Made by a program: the position numbers and the translations under genes. The notes under the pieces are model-generated. The model was not told where the DNA came from, made no database searches, and saw only the letters and a program-made list of their open reading frames with translations. Below are positions 25,420 through 33,681 of a stretch of DNA of 64,000 nucleotides, piece after piece (the first letter of the stretch is position 1; every line of letters begins with the position of its first letter). This DNA is from Sphingomonas elodea ATCC 31461 (GTDB lineage Bacteria; Pseudomonadota; Alphaproteobacteria; Sphingomonadales; Sphingomonadaceae), in assembly GCF_000226955.1 (NCBI RefSeq), contig NZ_AGFU01000005.1:62001-126000 (forward strand). Direction: 5' to 3'.

Positions 25420-25823
25420 GCGGCCCTCCGCTGGAACAGGCGCCGCGCGAGCAGCACCCCTAGCCCGAGCAGCAGCAGCGGCATGATCCAGAGCGGCGCC
25501 GTCACCCAGCTGAGCGGCGGGTCATAGGTCACATAATCCCCATAGCGCTCGATCAGCCATTTGCGGACCTGCGCCGGGCGTTCTCCGGCGGCAATCCGTT
25601 GGCGGACGAGCGCGCGCATCTCGCCCGCCATGTCGGCATCGCTGTCGGCGATGCTCTGGCCCTGGCAGACCAGGCAGCGCAGCGTCTCCATCAGCGCCTT
25701 GGCCTGCGCTTCCTGGTCGGGATCGGCAAGCTGGGTATAGGCGAGCGGCGAGGCCGGCAGGGTCGAATCCGCCTGTGCCGCGCCGGCGAGCACCAGCACG
25801 AGCGGGACCAGCGCCCGCCTCAT
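25416..25823 (-). CDS. ccmH: Cytochrome c-type biogenesis protein CcmH
   Basis: A 135-residue periplasmic thiol protein anchored by a C-terminal transmembrane helix (TAPLWIMPLLLLGLGVLLA). A signal peptide (MRRALVPLVLVLAGAAQA) precedes the redox motif LRCLVCQGQSIADSDADMA, which carries the LRCxxC cysteine pair that reduces apocytochrome c. Overlaps both neighbours by four bases (ATGA). Confidence 0.94.
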   Translation of the reverse strand: MRRALVPLVLVLAGAAQADSTLPASPLAYTQLADPDQEAQAKALMETLRCLVCQGQSIADSDADMAGEMRALVRQRIAAGERPAQVRKWLIERYGDYVTYDPPLSWVTAPLWIMPLLLLGLGVLLARRLFQRRAA

Positions 25824-26347
25824 TTCGCCTTCTCCAGCGCGGCGAGCAGCTTGGGCACGTCTTCCTCGCGGATGTCGCCGACATGCTGGTCGACGATCAC
25901 GCCGCGGGAATCGATCACGAAGGTCTCCGGCACGCCCGACGAGCCGAGCGACAGCTGTGCCCGCATGGCGCGATCATCGCCGATACGGGCATAGGGATCG
26001 CCGTTGCGGGCGAGAAAGGCCAGCACATCGGGATTGGTGTCGCGCACCGCGATCGCATCGATCTGCACGCCCGCCGCCTTCAGCTTCATCAGCTGCGGCG
26101 CCTCTGCCACGCACGGAATGCACCAGCTGGCGAAGACGTTGAGCAGCCGCGGCTTGCCCTTGGGCCAGGTCTTGGTGTCGATCCCCGGCCGGTCGGCGAG
26201 CATCGGCGGCAGATGCAGCGCCGGCAGGGGCTTGCCCACCATGGCGGAGCGGACGATGCGATCGCTCGGCTCGATCAGCCCGTTCACCACCAGCGCGAAC
26301 ACCAGCAGGAACAGGGCGAGCGGCAGCCAGATCAGCAGCTTCTTCAT
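25820..26347 (-). CDS. ccmG: Thiol:disulfide interchange protein CcmG/DsbE
   Basis: A 175-residue membrane-tethered thioredoxin-fold protein (transmembrane helix at about 5-24) with active site ASWCIPCVAEAP near residue 78 and cis-proline in SSGVPETFVID. It passes electrons to CcmH in the periplasm. The ATG at 26347 overlaps the ccmF stop (ATGA). Confidence 0.93.
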   Translation of the reverse strand: MKKLLIWLPLALFLLVFALVVNGLIEPSDRIVRSAMVGKPLPALHLPPMLADRPGIDTKTWPKGKPRLLNVFASWCIPCVAEAPQLMKLKAAGVQIDAIAVRDTNPDVLAFLARNGDPYARIGDDRAMRAQLSLGSSGVPETFVIDSRGVIVDQHVGDIREEDVPKLLAALEKAK

Positions 26348-28272
26348 GCCCATTCCTCCTGTGCGCGTGCATCCCGCCGGGCACGCAGCACCCGGCCGAG
26401 CAGGGAGAGAAGCCCGCCCAGCGCGATCAGCCCGCCCCCTGCCCAGATCAGCGTCGCGAACGGCTTCCACCACAGGCGAAGCTGCCAGCGCCCCGAGGCA
26501 TCGGCCGTACCGAGCACGGTATAGACCTGCCCGTCCCACAGCGTGGCGATGGCCGCCTCGCTGGTGTTGGTCGGCGGATTGGCGAAAAAGCGCTGCTGGG
26601 GCAGCAGCTCGAACGGTTGACCGGTTCCGCGCTGCACCTGCAGCCGCGCTTCCATTGCCGACCAGTTCGGCCCGATGGTCGGTCGCACCTCCGCCAGCGT
26701 GACTTTGAACGGGCCGACGGTGAGATTGTCGCCGATGGCGACCGCCGCCAGCCGCTCCTGCTTGAACAGCGTGTCCGCCGCCATGCCCGCCAGGCTCACC
26801 GCGATGCCGAGATGGGCGACGACCATGCCGTAGATCGGCAGCGGCGTCCGGCGCAGCGTGCGCTTCCACAGCGGCGCGATGCTGGCGGCCGCGAGCCCCA
26901 GGGCAAGCGCCAGCGCCAGCACCGCAATCGGCGAGGTGAAACCGCTCATCGCGAAGAACAGGGCAAAGGCGACGCCGGTGATCGCCACCGGGATGGTCAG
27001 ACGCCCGAGCAGCGCCTGCGCCGAATCCCTGCGCCAGCGCAGCAGCGGCCCCGCCGCCGTGCCCGCGATCAGGAACAGCGCGATCGGCACCGCGGTCTTC
27101 TCGAAAAAGGGTGCCCCGATCGAGAGCTGCACGCCCATCGCCTGCGCGACCAGCGGGTAGAGGGTGCCGATCAGCACGATCCCCAGGATGACGCTGAGCA
27201 GCAGGTTGTTGAGCACCAGCGCCGCCTCGCGGCTGACCAGCTGGAAGGTCGCGCCTTGCGTCACCGTCCCCACGCGCGCGCCGAACAGCGCCAGCGCCCC
27301 GCCGATATAGAGGCCGAGGAGCGCCAGCAGGAAGCTGCCGCGCGTCGGATCCACCGCAAAGGCATGGACGCTGACCAGGATGCCCGAGCGGACCAGAAAG
27401 GTGCCGACCATCGACATCGAGAAGGCCACCACCGCCAGCATCAGCGTCCAGGCGCGCAGGCCGTCACGGGTCGCCAGCACATTGACCGAGTGGAGCAGCG
27501 CCGTCGCCGCCAGCCAGGGCATCAGCGAGGCGTTCTCCACCGGATCCCAGAACCACCAGCCGCCCCAGCCAAGCTCGTAATAGGCCCAGTAGCTGCCGGC
27601 GGTGATGCCGATCGTGAGGAAGATCCAGGCGGCGAGCACCCAGGGCCGCATCGCCTTGGCGAAGGCCGGGCCGACATCGCGCATCAGCAGCGCGGCGACC
27701 GCGAAGCTGAACGCCACCGACAGCCCGACATAGCCGAGATAGAGCGTGGGCGGGTGGAAGGCGAGGCCGGGGTCCTGGAGCAGCGGGTTGAGCCCCTGCC
27801 CGTCCGCGGGCGCCGGGTTCAGCCGCGCGAAGGGGTTCGAGGCGAAGGCCAGGAAGGCGTAGAAGCCGATCGCGATCGCGCCCTGTGCGGCCAGCGTCGC
27901 CGCCAGCGTCTCCGCCACCAGCCGCCGCTCGAACAGCGCGACGCCGGCACCCGCCACCGCCAGCACGGTGACCCAGAGCAGCATCGAGCCCTCATGGTTC
28001 CCCCAGGCGCCGGCGACCTTGTACAGCATCGGCTTTTGCGAATGGCTGTTCTCCGCCACCAGCAGGACGGACATGTCCGAGGTGACGAACAGCCAGATCA
28101 GGATCAGGAACGCGGCCAGCGCGAAGAGCGCCTGGACCAGCGCGATCTTGCGCACCCCCGGCAGCATCGCGCCAGGATCGCCCGCACGCGCAGCGGCGGC
28201 ACCCAGCAGCAGCTGCGCGATGGCGAAGGCAGTGGCAAGCCACAGCGCCGCGAGCCCGGCTTCGGCGATCAT
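26344..28272 (-). CDS. ccmF: Heme lyase CcmF
   Basis: A 642-residue polytopic inner-membrane protein. The WWD-family heme-handling signature WGGWWFWDPVENAS is near residue 240, the WGNHEGSMLLWV motif near residue 90, and periplasmic heme-ligand histidines are plausible in LLHSVNV. With CcmH/I it attaches heme to apocytochrome c. Start overlaps the ccmE stop by four bases. Confidence 0.96.
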   Translation of the reverse strand: MIAEAGLAALWLATAFAIAQLLLGAAAARAGDPGAMLPGVRKIALVQALFALAAFLILIWLFVTSDMSVLLVAENSHSQKPMLYKVAGAWGNHEGSMLLWVTVLAVAGAGVALFERRLVAETLAATLAAQGAIAIGFYAFLAFASNPFARLNPAPADGQGLNPLLQDPGLAFHPPTLYLGYVGLSVAFSFAVAALLMRDVGPAFAKAMRPWVLAAWIFLTIGITAGSYWAYYELGWGGWWFWDPVENASLMPWLAATALLHSVNVLATRDGLRAWTLMLAVVAFSMSMVGTFLVRSGILVSVHAFAVDPTRGSFLLALLGLYIGGALALFGARVGTVTQGATFQLVSREAALVLNNLLLSVILGIVLIGTLYPLVAQAMGVQLSIGAPFFEKTAVPIALFLIAGTAAGPLLRWRRDSAQALLGRLTIPVAITGVAFALFFAMSGFTSPIAVLALALALGLAAASIAPLWKRTLRRTPLPIYGMVVAHLGIAVSLAGMAADTLFKQERLAAVAIGDNLTVGPFKVTLAEVRPTIGPNWSAMEARLQVQRGTGQPFELLPQQRFFANPPTNTSEAAIATLWDGQVYTVLGTADASGRWQLRLWWKPFATLIWAGGGLIALGGLLSLLGRVLRARRDARAQEEWA

Positions 28273-28703
28273 GGCTCCAGCGACTCGCTCTTGTGCATCT
28301 TCCCCGCCATCTGGGGCGGCATGTAGCGCTCGTCATGCTTGGCGAGCAGATTGTCGGCGGCGAAGCTGCCATCGGGCTGGAACTGCCCCTCGGCGACCAC
28401 ACCCGATCCTTCGCGGAACAGGTCCGGTGTCACCCCGCGAAAGCGCACCGGCACCATCGCCTTGCCGTCGGTTACCTTGAACGCGATCGACACGCCGTCC
28501 CCGGCGCGAACGATCGAACCCTTCTCCACCATGCCCCCCAGACGCACCGCCTTGCCCAGCGGCAGCGGCTTTCCCGCAACATCGCCGGGCGCATAGAAGA
28601 ACGCCGCCTGGTCCTTGAGCGCGGAGAGCGCCAGCAGCGCCGCGCCGACGATCGCCGCAACCGCCAGCAACGCCAGCGTCAACCGTTGATGCTTTGCCTT
28701 CAC
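28269..28703 (-). CDS. ccmE: Heme chaperone CcmE
   Basis: A 144-residue protein: short N-terminal cytoplasmic tail, one transmembrane helix (LALLAVAAIVGAALLAL), then an OB-fold periplasmic domain. The covalent heme-binding histidine is in LLAKHDERYMPP (near residue 121). The start is a GTG at 28703 overlapping the ccmD stop (GTGA), giving the expected MKAKHQRL N terminus. Confidence 0.95.
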   Translation of the reverse strand: MKAKHQRLTLALLAVAAIVGAALLALSALKDQAAFFYAPGDVAGKPLPLGKAVRLGGMVEKGSIVRAGDGVSIAFKVTDGKAMVPVRFRGVTPDLFREGSGVVAEGQFQPDGSFAADNLLAKHDERYMPPQMAGKMHKSESLEP

Positions 28704-28831
28704 GCGCGGCGCCCCAGCGCGTCGGCCGCCGCCTCGGCGCGGCGCATCGCCCACCAGCTGGCACCGGCAAGCCCGCCGGTGCCCAGTGCCGCCACCAGAT
28801 AGGCGGCGGTGACGAACCACCAGTGATTCAT
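28700..28831 (-). CDS. ccmD: Heme exporter protein CcmD
   Basis: A 43-residue single-pass membrane protein: NHWWFVTAAYLVAALGTGG gives the transmembrane helix, then a positively charged tail MRRAEAAADALGRRA. Size and position between ccmC and ccmE are diagnostic. It overlaps ccmC (ATGA) and ccmE (GTGA). Confidence 0.92.
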   Translation of the reverse strand: MNHWWFVTAAYLVAALGTGGLAGASWWAMRRAEAAADALGRRA

Positions 28832-29547
28832 TGCGCCGCCCTCCGCCGCAGCCGTGCCTCTACCTTCTGCTGGGCAAGCAGCGCGCGCATCCGCATCAGC
28901 ACGATGGCGCCGAACAACAGACTGAATCCTGCGAGCGTGAACCAGAGCGGCCACAGCATCGAGGCATCGATGCTGCTGCGGGTCAGCCCGATGCTCTCGC
29001 CCTGATGGAGCGTGTTCCACCAGACCACCGAATAGCGGATGATCGGCAGCAGCACGGTGCCGGCCACGCCGAACAGCGCCGGAATGCGCCCGTCGCCGCT
29101 CCGTTCGGCATCCGCACGGGCGAGCGCGATCCAGGCGATGTAGATGAAGAACAGCAGCAGCATGCTGGTCAGCCGCCCGTCCCACTCCCACCAGGTGCCC
29201 CAGGTGGGGCGGCCCCAGATCGATCCGCTGATCAGGCAGATCGCGGCGAACACCGCGCCCGCCGGCGCCATCGCACGCGCGGCGACGATCGCCAGCGGAT
29301 GCCGCCAGATCAGATAGGCGAGGCACGCCGCCGCCAGCCCGCTCCACCCGCCCATGCCCAGCCACGCGGTGGGCACATGGATGTAGAGGATGCGGACGCT
29401 GTCCTTCTGCAGATAGTCGGCAGGCGTCTGGGTCAGCCCCGCCCAGGCGCCGAACAGGGTCAGCGCCAGCCCCACCCAGAACAGGGCCGGGGTCAGCGGT
29501 CGGGCGATCTTGAGGAAACGCGCCGGGTTGGCGAGGGCATGGAGCAT
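28828..29547 (-). CDS. ccmC: Heme exporter/handling protein CcmC
   Basis: About 239 residues, six transmembrane segments, with the WWD-domain signature WGRPTWGTWWEWDGRLTSML and flanking heme-ligand histidines (ILYIHVPTAWLG, WWNTLHQGESI). It loads heme on CcmE. The ATG at 29547 (MLHALANPARFLKIARPL) is preferred to 29601 by family length; no strong ribosome site is seen. First gene of the ccmCDEFGHI operon; ccmA and ccmB are not in the window. Confidence 0.95.
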   Translation of the reverse strand: MLHALANPARFLKIARPLTPALFWVGLALTLFGAWAGLTQTPADYLQKDSVRILYIHVPTAWLGMGGWSGLAAACLAYLIWRHPLAIVAARAMAPAGAVFAAICLISGSIWGRPTWGTWWEWDGRLTSMLLLFFIYIAWIALARADAERSGDGRIPALFGVAGTVLLPIIRYSVVWWNTLHQGESIGLTRSSIDASMLWPLWFTLAGFSLLFGAIVLMRMRALLAQQKVEARLRRRAAQ

Positions 29548-29661
29548 CGGCACGGGAGGAGAATTAGCCGGCTTTCGCGGGAATCCAAGCAGGGATTCCA
29601 CGCACGTTGGCCTTGCAGCGGATGGGGTTGCAAAGCCAAGCAGGTCCGGCTACCCCGCCCC

Positions 29662-29776
29662 TGTCATCTGGGGAGTAGCCAGCCGGTGCCGCGCGCACCG
29701 GGCGCCCGCGTCAACATACTTGGTCGAGAGGCCATGGCGCAGGCGGAGCCGCAAGGTTCGGGCGAGACCAATGGCG
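29662..29776 (+). promoter_or_regulatory. yybP-ykoY manganese riboswitch
   Basis: All signature elements of the class are present in order: GGGGAGTAGCC (29670-29680), TCAACATACTTGG (29711-29723) and GGGCGAGACC (29760-29769). A closing P1 helix can form between TGTCAT (29662-29667) and ATGGCG (29771-29776). The class binds Mn2+ and induces Mn2+ exporters; the gene directly downstream belongs to a Mn2+ transporter family. Confidence 0.92.
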
Positions 29777-29778
29777 TC

Positions 29779-29809
29779 GCATCTCCGCTCGTGCCGGGCG
29801 GGGAGATGC
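29779..29809 (+). promoter_or_regulatory. Hairpin after the riboswitch, likely expression platform
   Basis: GCATCTCC (29779-29786) is complementary to GGAGATGC (29802-29809). No T-run follows, so control may act on translation or through an alternative fold; the GGAG is not the gene's own ribosome site at 29841. Confidence 0.5.
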
Positions 29810-29850
29810 GATGTCGTTGGATTCGTGCCCGCCCGGCCCCGGAGAATTTC

Positions 29851-30423
29851 TTGGAAGCCCTGCTCACCTCCACCGCGGTGGTCGCGCTCGCTGAAATCGG
29901 CGACAAGACCCAGCTGCTGGCCATTCTGCTCGCCACCCGCTTCAAAAAGCCGGTGCCGATCATCTGCGGCATCTTCGCCGCGACGATCGCCAACCATTTC
30001 CTCGCCGCGCTGGTCGGTGCCGAAGTCGCCGGGCTGCTCGACAGCCCGTGGTTCCGCTACGCGATCGCCGTCTCGTTCGTCGCGATGGGGCTGTGGACGC
30101 TGATCCCGGACAAGCTCGACGAAGACGAAGCGCCCAGGCCCGCCCGGTTCGGCGCGTTCCTCACCACCGCGATCGCCTTCTTCCTGGTCGAGATGGGCGA
30201 CAAGACCCAGGTCGCCACGGTCGCGCTCGGCGCGCGCTTCCATGCGGTGCTGCCGGTAACGGCGGGCACGACGCTGGGGATGATGCTCGCCAATGTCCCG
30301 GCGGTGTTCCTCGGCAAGGCGGTGATCGAGCGGGTGCCGCTGACCACCGTGCACCGCATCGCGGCAATGCTGTTCGTCGCGATCGGCCTGTGGCTCGCGG
30401 CGCAGACGGCGGGGTGGCTCTGA
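29851..30423 (+). CDS. TMEM165/Gdt1-family (UPF0016) manganese exporter
   Basis: A 190-residue inner-membrane protein with six predicted helices and the two family motifs E-x-G-D-K-T: ALAEIGDKTQLL near residue 15 and FLVEMGDKTQVA near residue 113. Bacterial members export Mn2+. The start is a TTG at 29851, 6 bases after GGAG; upstream in-frame sequence overlaps the riboswitch and is not coding. Control by the manganese riboswitch directly upstream agrees with the function. A strong hairpin terminator follows. Confidence 0.92.
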   Translation: MEALLTSTAVVALAEIGDKTQLLAILLATRFKKPVPIICGIFAATIANHFLAALVGAEVAGLLDSPWFRYAIAVSFVAMGLWTLIPDKLDEDEAPRPARFGAFLTTAIAFFLVEMGDKTQVATVALGARFHAVLPVTAGTTLGMMLANVPAVFLGKAVIERVPLTTVHRIAAMLFVAIGLWLAAQTAGWL

Positions 30424-30431
30424 TAGCAAAA

Positions 30432-30456
30432 GACCCTCCCCGCGATGGGGAGGGTC
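30432..30456. terminator. Bidirectional hairpin terminator between convergent genes
   Basis: GACCCTCCCC and GGGGAGGGTC form a perfect 10-bp stem with a 5-base loop, placed 8 bases after the exporter stop and 6 bases from the dehydrogenase stop. Only a short T-rich tail is present. Confidence 0.8.
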
Positions 30457-30462
30457 CTTGGA

Positions 30463-31512
30463 TTAGCGGCCGATCAGGCGCTGGGCGATCCGGTCGGCGA
30501 CTTCGCTCGAGGGATCGCCGGTCGCGGCGCTTTCGTCCCACACCTGGTTGAGGCGCACCGGGATCTTCTCGACCCGGGCGTCCACCTCGGAGCGGTCACC
30601 CTGCCCCAGATATTCGAGCGCCACGTTGATGATGCCGCCGGCGTTGATCACGTAATCCGGCGCATAGACGATGCCGCGCGCGTGCAGGCGGTGGCCGTCC
30701 TCGCGCGTGGCGAGCTGGTTGTTCGCACCACCGGCGACGACGCGCACCTTCAGCGCCTCGATCGACTGTTCGGTGAGGATCGCACCCAGCGCGCAGGGGC
30801 TGAGAATGTCCGCCTCGTGGGTCAGGATCGCATCGGCGTCGATCGCCTCGGCGCCCAGTTCGGCCGCAAGTGCCTTGGCGCGGTCCACGCTCACATCGGC
30901 CAGGATCAGCTTGGCGCCGTCTGCCGCCAGCAGCCGGGCAAGCCCGCCGCCGACCGAACCGACGCCCTGGATCGCGACACGAACGCCGGCCATCGAGTCG
31001 ACGCCGAGGCCGCGCTTCGCCGCTGCCTTGACGCCGAGATAGACGCCGCGCGCCGTCACCGGGCCCGGATCGCCGCCCGCGCTGCCCGCCGCCACCGGCA
31101 GGCCGGAGACGTGCTTGGTCTGGGTCGCGACGACCTTCATGCGGGCCTCGGACATGCCGACATCCTCGGCCGTCACATAGCGGCCGTTCAGCGATTCGAC
31201 CGCGCGGCCAAAGGCTTCCAGCTGCGCCTGGGTCACTTCCGCGCCCGGCTTGTCCGCGAGGATCACGCCCTTGCCGCCGCCCATCGGCAGATCGGCCATG
31301 GCGTTCTTGTAGCTCATGCCGCGCGAGAGGCGGAGCGCATCGGTGATCGCGGCGCGGTGATCGGCATAATGCCAGAAGCGCACGCCGCCGGCAGCGGCGC
31401 CCAGGGCCGTCGAGTGGACGGCGATGATCGCGCTAAGGCCCGATGCCCGATCCGAGAAGAGGTGAACGCCCTCGTGGTCGTCGAAATCTGGAAAGCCCCA
31501 GTCGGTGATCAT
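30463..31512 (-). CDS. Glu/Leu/Phe/Val dehydrogenase family amino-acid dehydrogenase
   Basis: A 349-residue NAD-dependent dehydrogenase of the branched-chain amino-acid type. The catalytic lysine region reads NAMADLPMGGGKGVIL (near residue 75), the nucleotide-binding motif IQGVGSVGGGLARLL near residue 185, and GGANNQLA near 260. Most like leucine dehydrogenase by size. The ATG at 31512 (MITDWGFPDFDDHEGV) matches family N termini; the open frame runs on into tRNA-His, so longer starts are rejected. Confidence 0.9.
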   Translation of the reverse strand: MITDWGFPDFDDHEGVHLFSDRASGLSAIIAVHSTALGAAAGGVRFWHYADHRAAITDALRLSRGMSYKNAMADLPMGGGKGVILADKPGAEVTQAQLEAFGRAVESLNGRYVTAEDVGMSEARMKVVATQTKHVSGLPVAAGSAGGDPGPVTARGVYLGVKAAAKRGLGVDSMAGVRVAIQGVGSVGGGLARLLAADGAKLILADVSVDRAKALAAELGAEAIDADAILTHEADILSPCALGAILTEQSIEALKVRVVAGGANNQLATREDGHRLHARGIVYAPDYVINAGGIINVALEYLGQGDRSEVDARVEKIPVRLNQVWDESAATGDPSSEVADRIAQRLIGR

Positions 31513-31544
31513 GGATGGATCCGCGCTGTGATGAAGGGGGAAAG

Positions 31545-31622
31545 TGGGGCGACCAACGGGAATTGAACCCGCAACCTCTGGTACCACAAACCAGCGCTCT
31601 AACCAATTGAGCTATGGTCGCC
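31545..31622 (-). tRNA. tRNA-His (GTG)
   Basis: A cloverleaf with the extra 5' G(-1) pairing C73 that marks tRNA-His, acceptor GCGACCA/TGGTCGC, anticodon loop TTGTGGT, T arm GGTTCAATTCC, and encoded CCA. Lies upstream of the amino-acid dehydrogenase on the same strand. Confidence 0.95.
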
Positions 31623-31676
31623 GTGAAGGAGTGCGCGCTTAGCGGGCTCCGAAGCGGAGCGCAAGATCCTTACGCG

Positions 31677-32840
31677 TCATCCGCGGGAAATTCTAACAGC
31701 CTCCTCCGGCGTCGTCACCCCGGTGCGGGCAAGCGCACGGGCGGCGGAGCCCAGATTGGGCATGGTGACGAAGGCGTGGCGCGCGAGAATCGCCGCGTCG
31801 CCGCCATCGTTGACCAGCCGCCGAATCGTCGCGTCGCCGCGAATCGCCTCGAACACCCCGGTCCGCCCGGCAAAGCCGCTACCGTCGCAGACCGCGCAGC
31901 CGACCGCGGCATAGACGATCGCACCGGGATCGAAGCCGAGGAGCGCCGAGACCGAGCCGGTCGCCTGCACGGGCTCGCGGCACGATGCGCACAGGCGTCG
32001 CACCAGCCGCTGGCCCAGCACCAGCGACAGCGTGGAGGCGAGCTGGAACGCCTCCACCCGCCAGCTGCGCATCTGCTGGATCGCGGCGATGGCATCGCTC
32101 GCCTCGATCCCGGCGAGCACCAGCCGCCCGTTGGCCGCCGCGTCCGCTGCCGCTGCCGCCGCCGCGCGATCCTCCAGCGAATCGAGCAGCAGCACGTCCA
32201 CGTCCTGCACCGCGCCGGCCCGAAGCGCTTCGGCCGCACCGATCTCGCCGGCCCGCAGCCAGGCCACGCCCGGCACCCCGTCCGCGTCCGCCCGCACCAC
32301 CGCCAGACCGGGGCGGCCGGAATGTGCGGCGAGCCCCAACAGGGTGCGCAGCGTCCTGCTGCGGCCGTGCCCCGGCGGCGCGGCGACCAGGACCAGCCCG
32401 GTATGCGCCAATGCCGCGCGCACCTCCTGCGCCAGCGCCGCCCGCATGCCGAGCGCCTCGAGCTCGCGATGCTCGGTGCGGTCCGGCGTACGCTGCAGCA
32501 CCACGCGCACCCCCCCCAGGATCGGCAGCAGCGCAGCCGACAGCTGCTCCTTGCCCCAGCGCAGCTCGCCCCGCGCCGGTTGGGCGGGTGGCAGCGCCAC
32601 CCCGGCGCGCACGCCGATCTCCTGCACCAGTGCCGCGCCCTGCTCCGGCGGCAGCGCGCGATGGGCCTGGATCCGCCCCGCAACCCGCAGCGCGATCGCG
32701 GCTCCCGCCGGTCCGGTCTCGATATGGATATGGGTGGCCTGGCCCGCCGCGGCGTCGCCGAGCAGCGCGTCCAGCAGCCCCGCCGGAGCCGATGGCGACG
32801 CCGCCCGCCCCTTCACATGCCGTTCGGCCTCAATCTGCAC
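31677..32840 (-). CDS. Degenerate GspE/PilB-like secretion ATPase homologue
   Basis: A 387-residue protein of the type II secretion/type IV pilus ATPase family. It lacks the usual N-terminal domain and stands apart from any pilus or secretion genes. The C-terminal zinc site is intact in outline (RLCASCREP, CAVCDGSGFAGRTGVFEAIRG). Catalytic motifs are altered: the Walker A is APPGHGRSRT with Arg (residue 160) replacing the conserved Lys, the Asp box reads DVLLLDSLED instead of a GEIRD type, and the His box reads AGIEASDA. ATP hydrolysis is therefore doubtful. Start GTG at 32840. Function unknown. Confidence 0.8.
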   Translation of the reverse strand: MQIEAERHVKGRAASPSAPAGLLDALLGDAAAGQATHIHIETGPAGAAIALRVAGRIQAHRALPPEQGAALVQEIGVRAGVALPPAQPARGELRWGKEQLSAALLPILGGVRVVLQRTPDRTEHRELEALGMRAALAQEVRAALAHTGLVLVAAPPGHGRSRTLRTLLGLAAHSGRPGLAVVRADADGVPGVAWLRAGEIGAAEALRAGAVQDVDVLLLDSLEDRAAAAAAADAAANGRLVLAGIEASDAIAAIQQMRSWRVEAFQLASTLSLVLGQRLVRRLCASCREPVQATGSVSALLGFDPGAIVYAAVGCAVCDGSGFAGRTGVFEAIRGDATIRRLVNDGGDAAILARHAFVTMPNLGSAARALARTGVTTPEEAVRISRG

Positions 32841-32921
32841 GCCTCGTCCCCCCTGTTGGGCCGCCCAGCGCTACGCACCCTTGATGACAGATCGGCTGCA
32901 TTTTCATGACCGTTACGGGTC

Positions 32922-33626
32922 ATGCTGGCGAGAGCCGGCGAGCTTTGGCACAAGCACGCCATGCAGCCAGTATCCCTCCCCCATCTCGGCAGCGGCCACC
33001 CCTCCGAGCCCGTTGTCGAGCGCATTCTCGACTATCCTGGCATCCAGAAGGTGCCGAGCCCCAAGGTCGCCTTGTTCATGGCGCGCAATTTCCTCGATTC
33101 CGGGCAGTGCGCGGCACTGATGGCGCGAATCGACGAACATCGGCGCCCCTCCACGCTCGCCAATGCCGGCGACGACTATGCCTTCCGCACCAGCGAGACC
33201 TGCGACCTGGCGGCGGAGGATCCGCTGGCGATCGACCTCAAGGCGCGCATCCTGGAATTGATCGGCCTCGACCCCGATCATGCGGAGCCGATGCAGGGAC
33301 AGCGCTACGCGGTGGGCCAGGAGTTCAAGGCGCACACCGACTATTTCGATCCCGGCAGCGTCGATTTCGACAAATATTGCAGCGTCGCCGGTCAGCGCAC
33401 CTGGACGGTGATGCTCTATCTCAACGAGGTGGAGGCCGGCGGCGCCACCCGCTTCAAGGCGATCGACAAGATCGTCCAGCCCGAGGCGGGCAAGCTGCTC
33501 GCCTGGAACAACCTTCGCCCCGACGGTACCGTAAACCCCGCGACCATCCACCATGCGATGAAGGTCCGCGCCGGGTGCAAATACGTCATCACCCAGTGGT
33601 TCCGCGAACGGCCCTGGGGCTGGTGA
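32922..33626 (+). CDS. 2OG-Fe(II) oxygenase, prolyl 4-hydroxylase-like
   Basis: Up to 234 residues (220 if the ATG at 32961 is used). The iron-binding H-x-D is in FKAHTDYFDPGS, the distal His in ATIHHAMKV, and the 2-oxoglutarate-binding Lys in CKYVITQWFRERPWGW at the C terminus; YLNEVEAGGATRF is the P4H-type strand. It probably hydroxylates a protein residue. Starts are not distinguished by a strong ribosome site. Neighbours give no substrate hint. Confidence 0.88.
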   Translation: MLARAGELWHKHAMQPVSLPHLGSGHPSEPVVERILDYPGIQKVPSPKVALFMARNFLDSGQCAALMARIDEHRRPSTLANAGDDYAFRTSETCDLAAEDPLAIDLKARILELIGLDPDHAEPMQGQRYAVGQEFKAHTDYFDPGSVDFDKYCSVAGQRTWTVMLYLNEVEAGGATRFKAIDKIVQPEAGKLLAWNNLRPDGTVNPATIHHAMKVRAGCKYVITQWFRERPWGW

Positions 33627-33633
33627 GCGGGGC

Positions 33634-33680
33634 GCCCGTCCGCCGGCGGTGCGGCGGCGGGCCCCTCGCCTTTCCTTTTC
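33634..33680 (+). terminator. Possible terminator after the oxygenase gene
   Basis: GCCCG-T-CCGCCG and CGGCGGCGGGC form an 11-bp GC-rich stem with one bulge (33634-33662), followed by a T-rich stretch to 33680. The T-run is broken by C residues, so strength is uncertain. Confidence 0.4.
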
Positions 33681-33681
33681 G

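Noticed and set aside
26617-28326. 569-codon plus-strand open frame opposite ccmF
   Set aside because: Antisense shadow; composition is Arg/Gln/His-rich and no family is recognisable.
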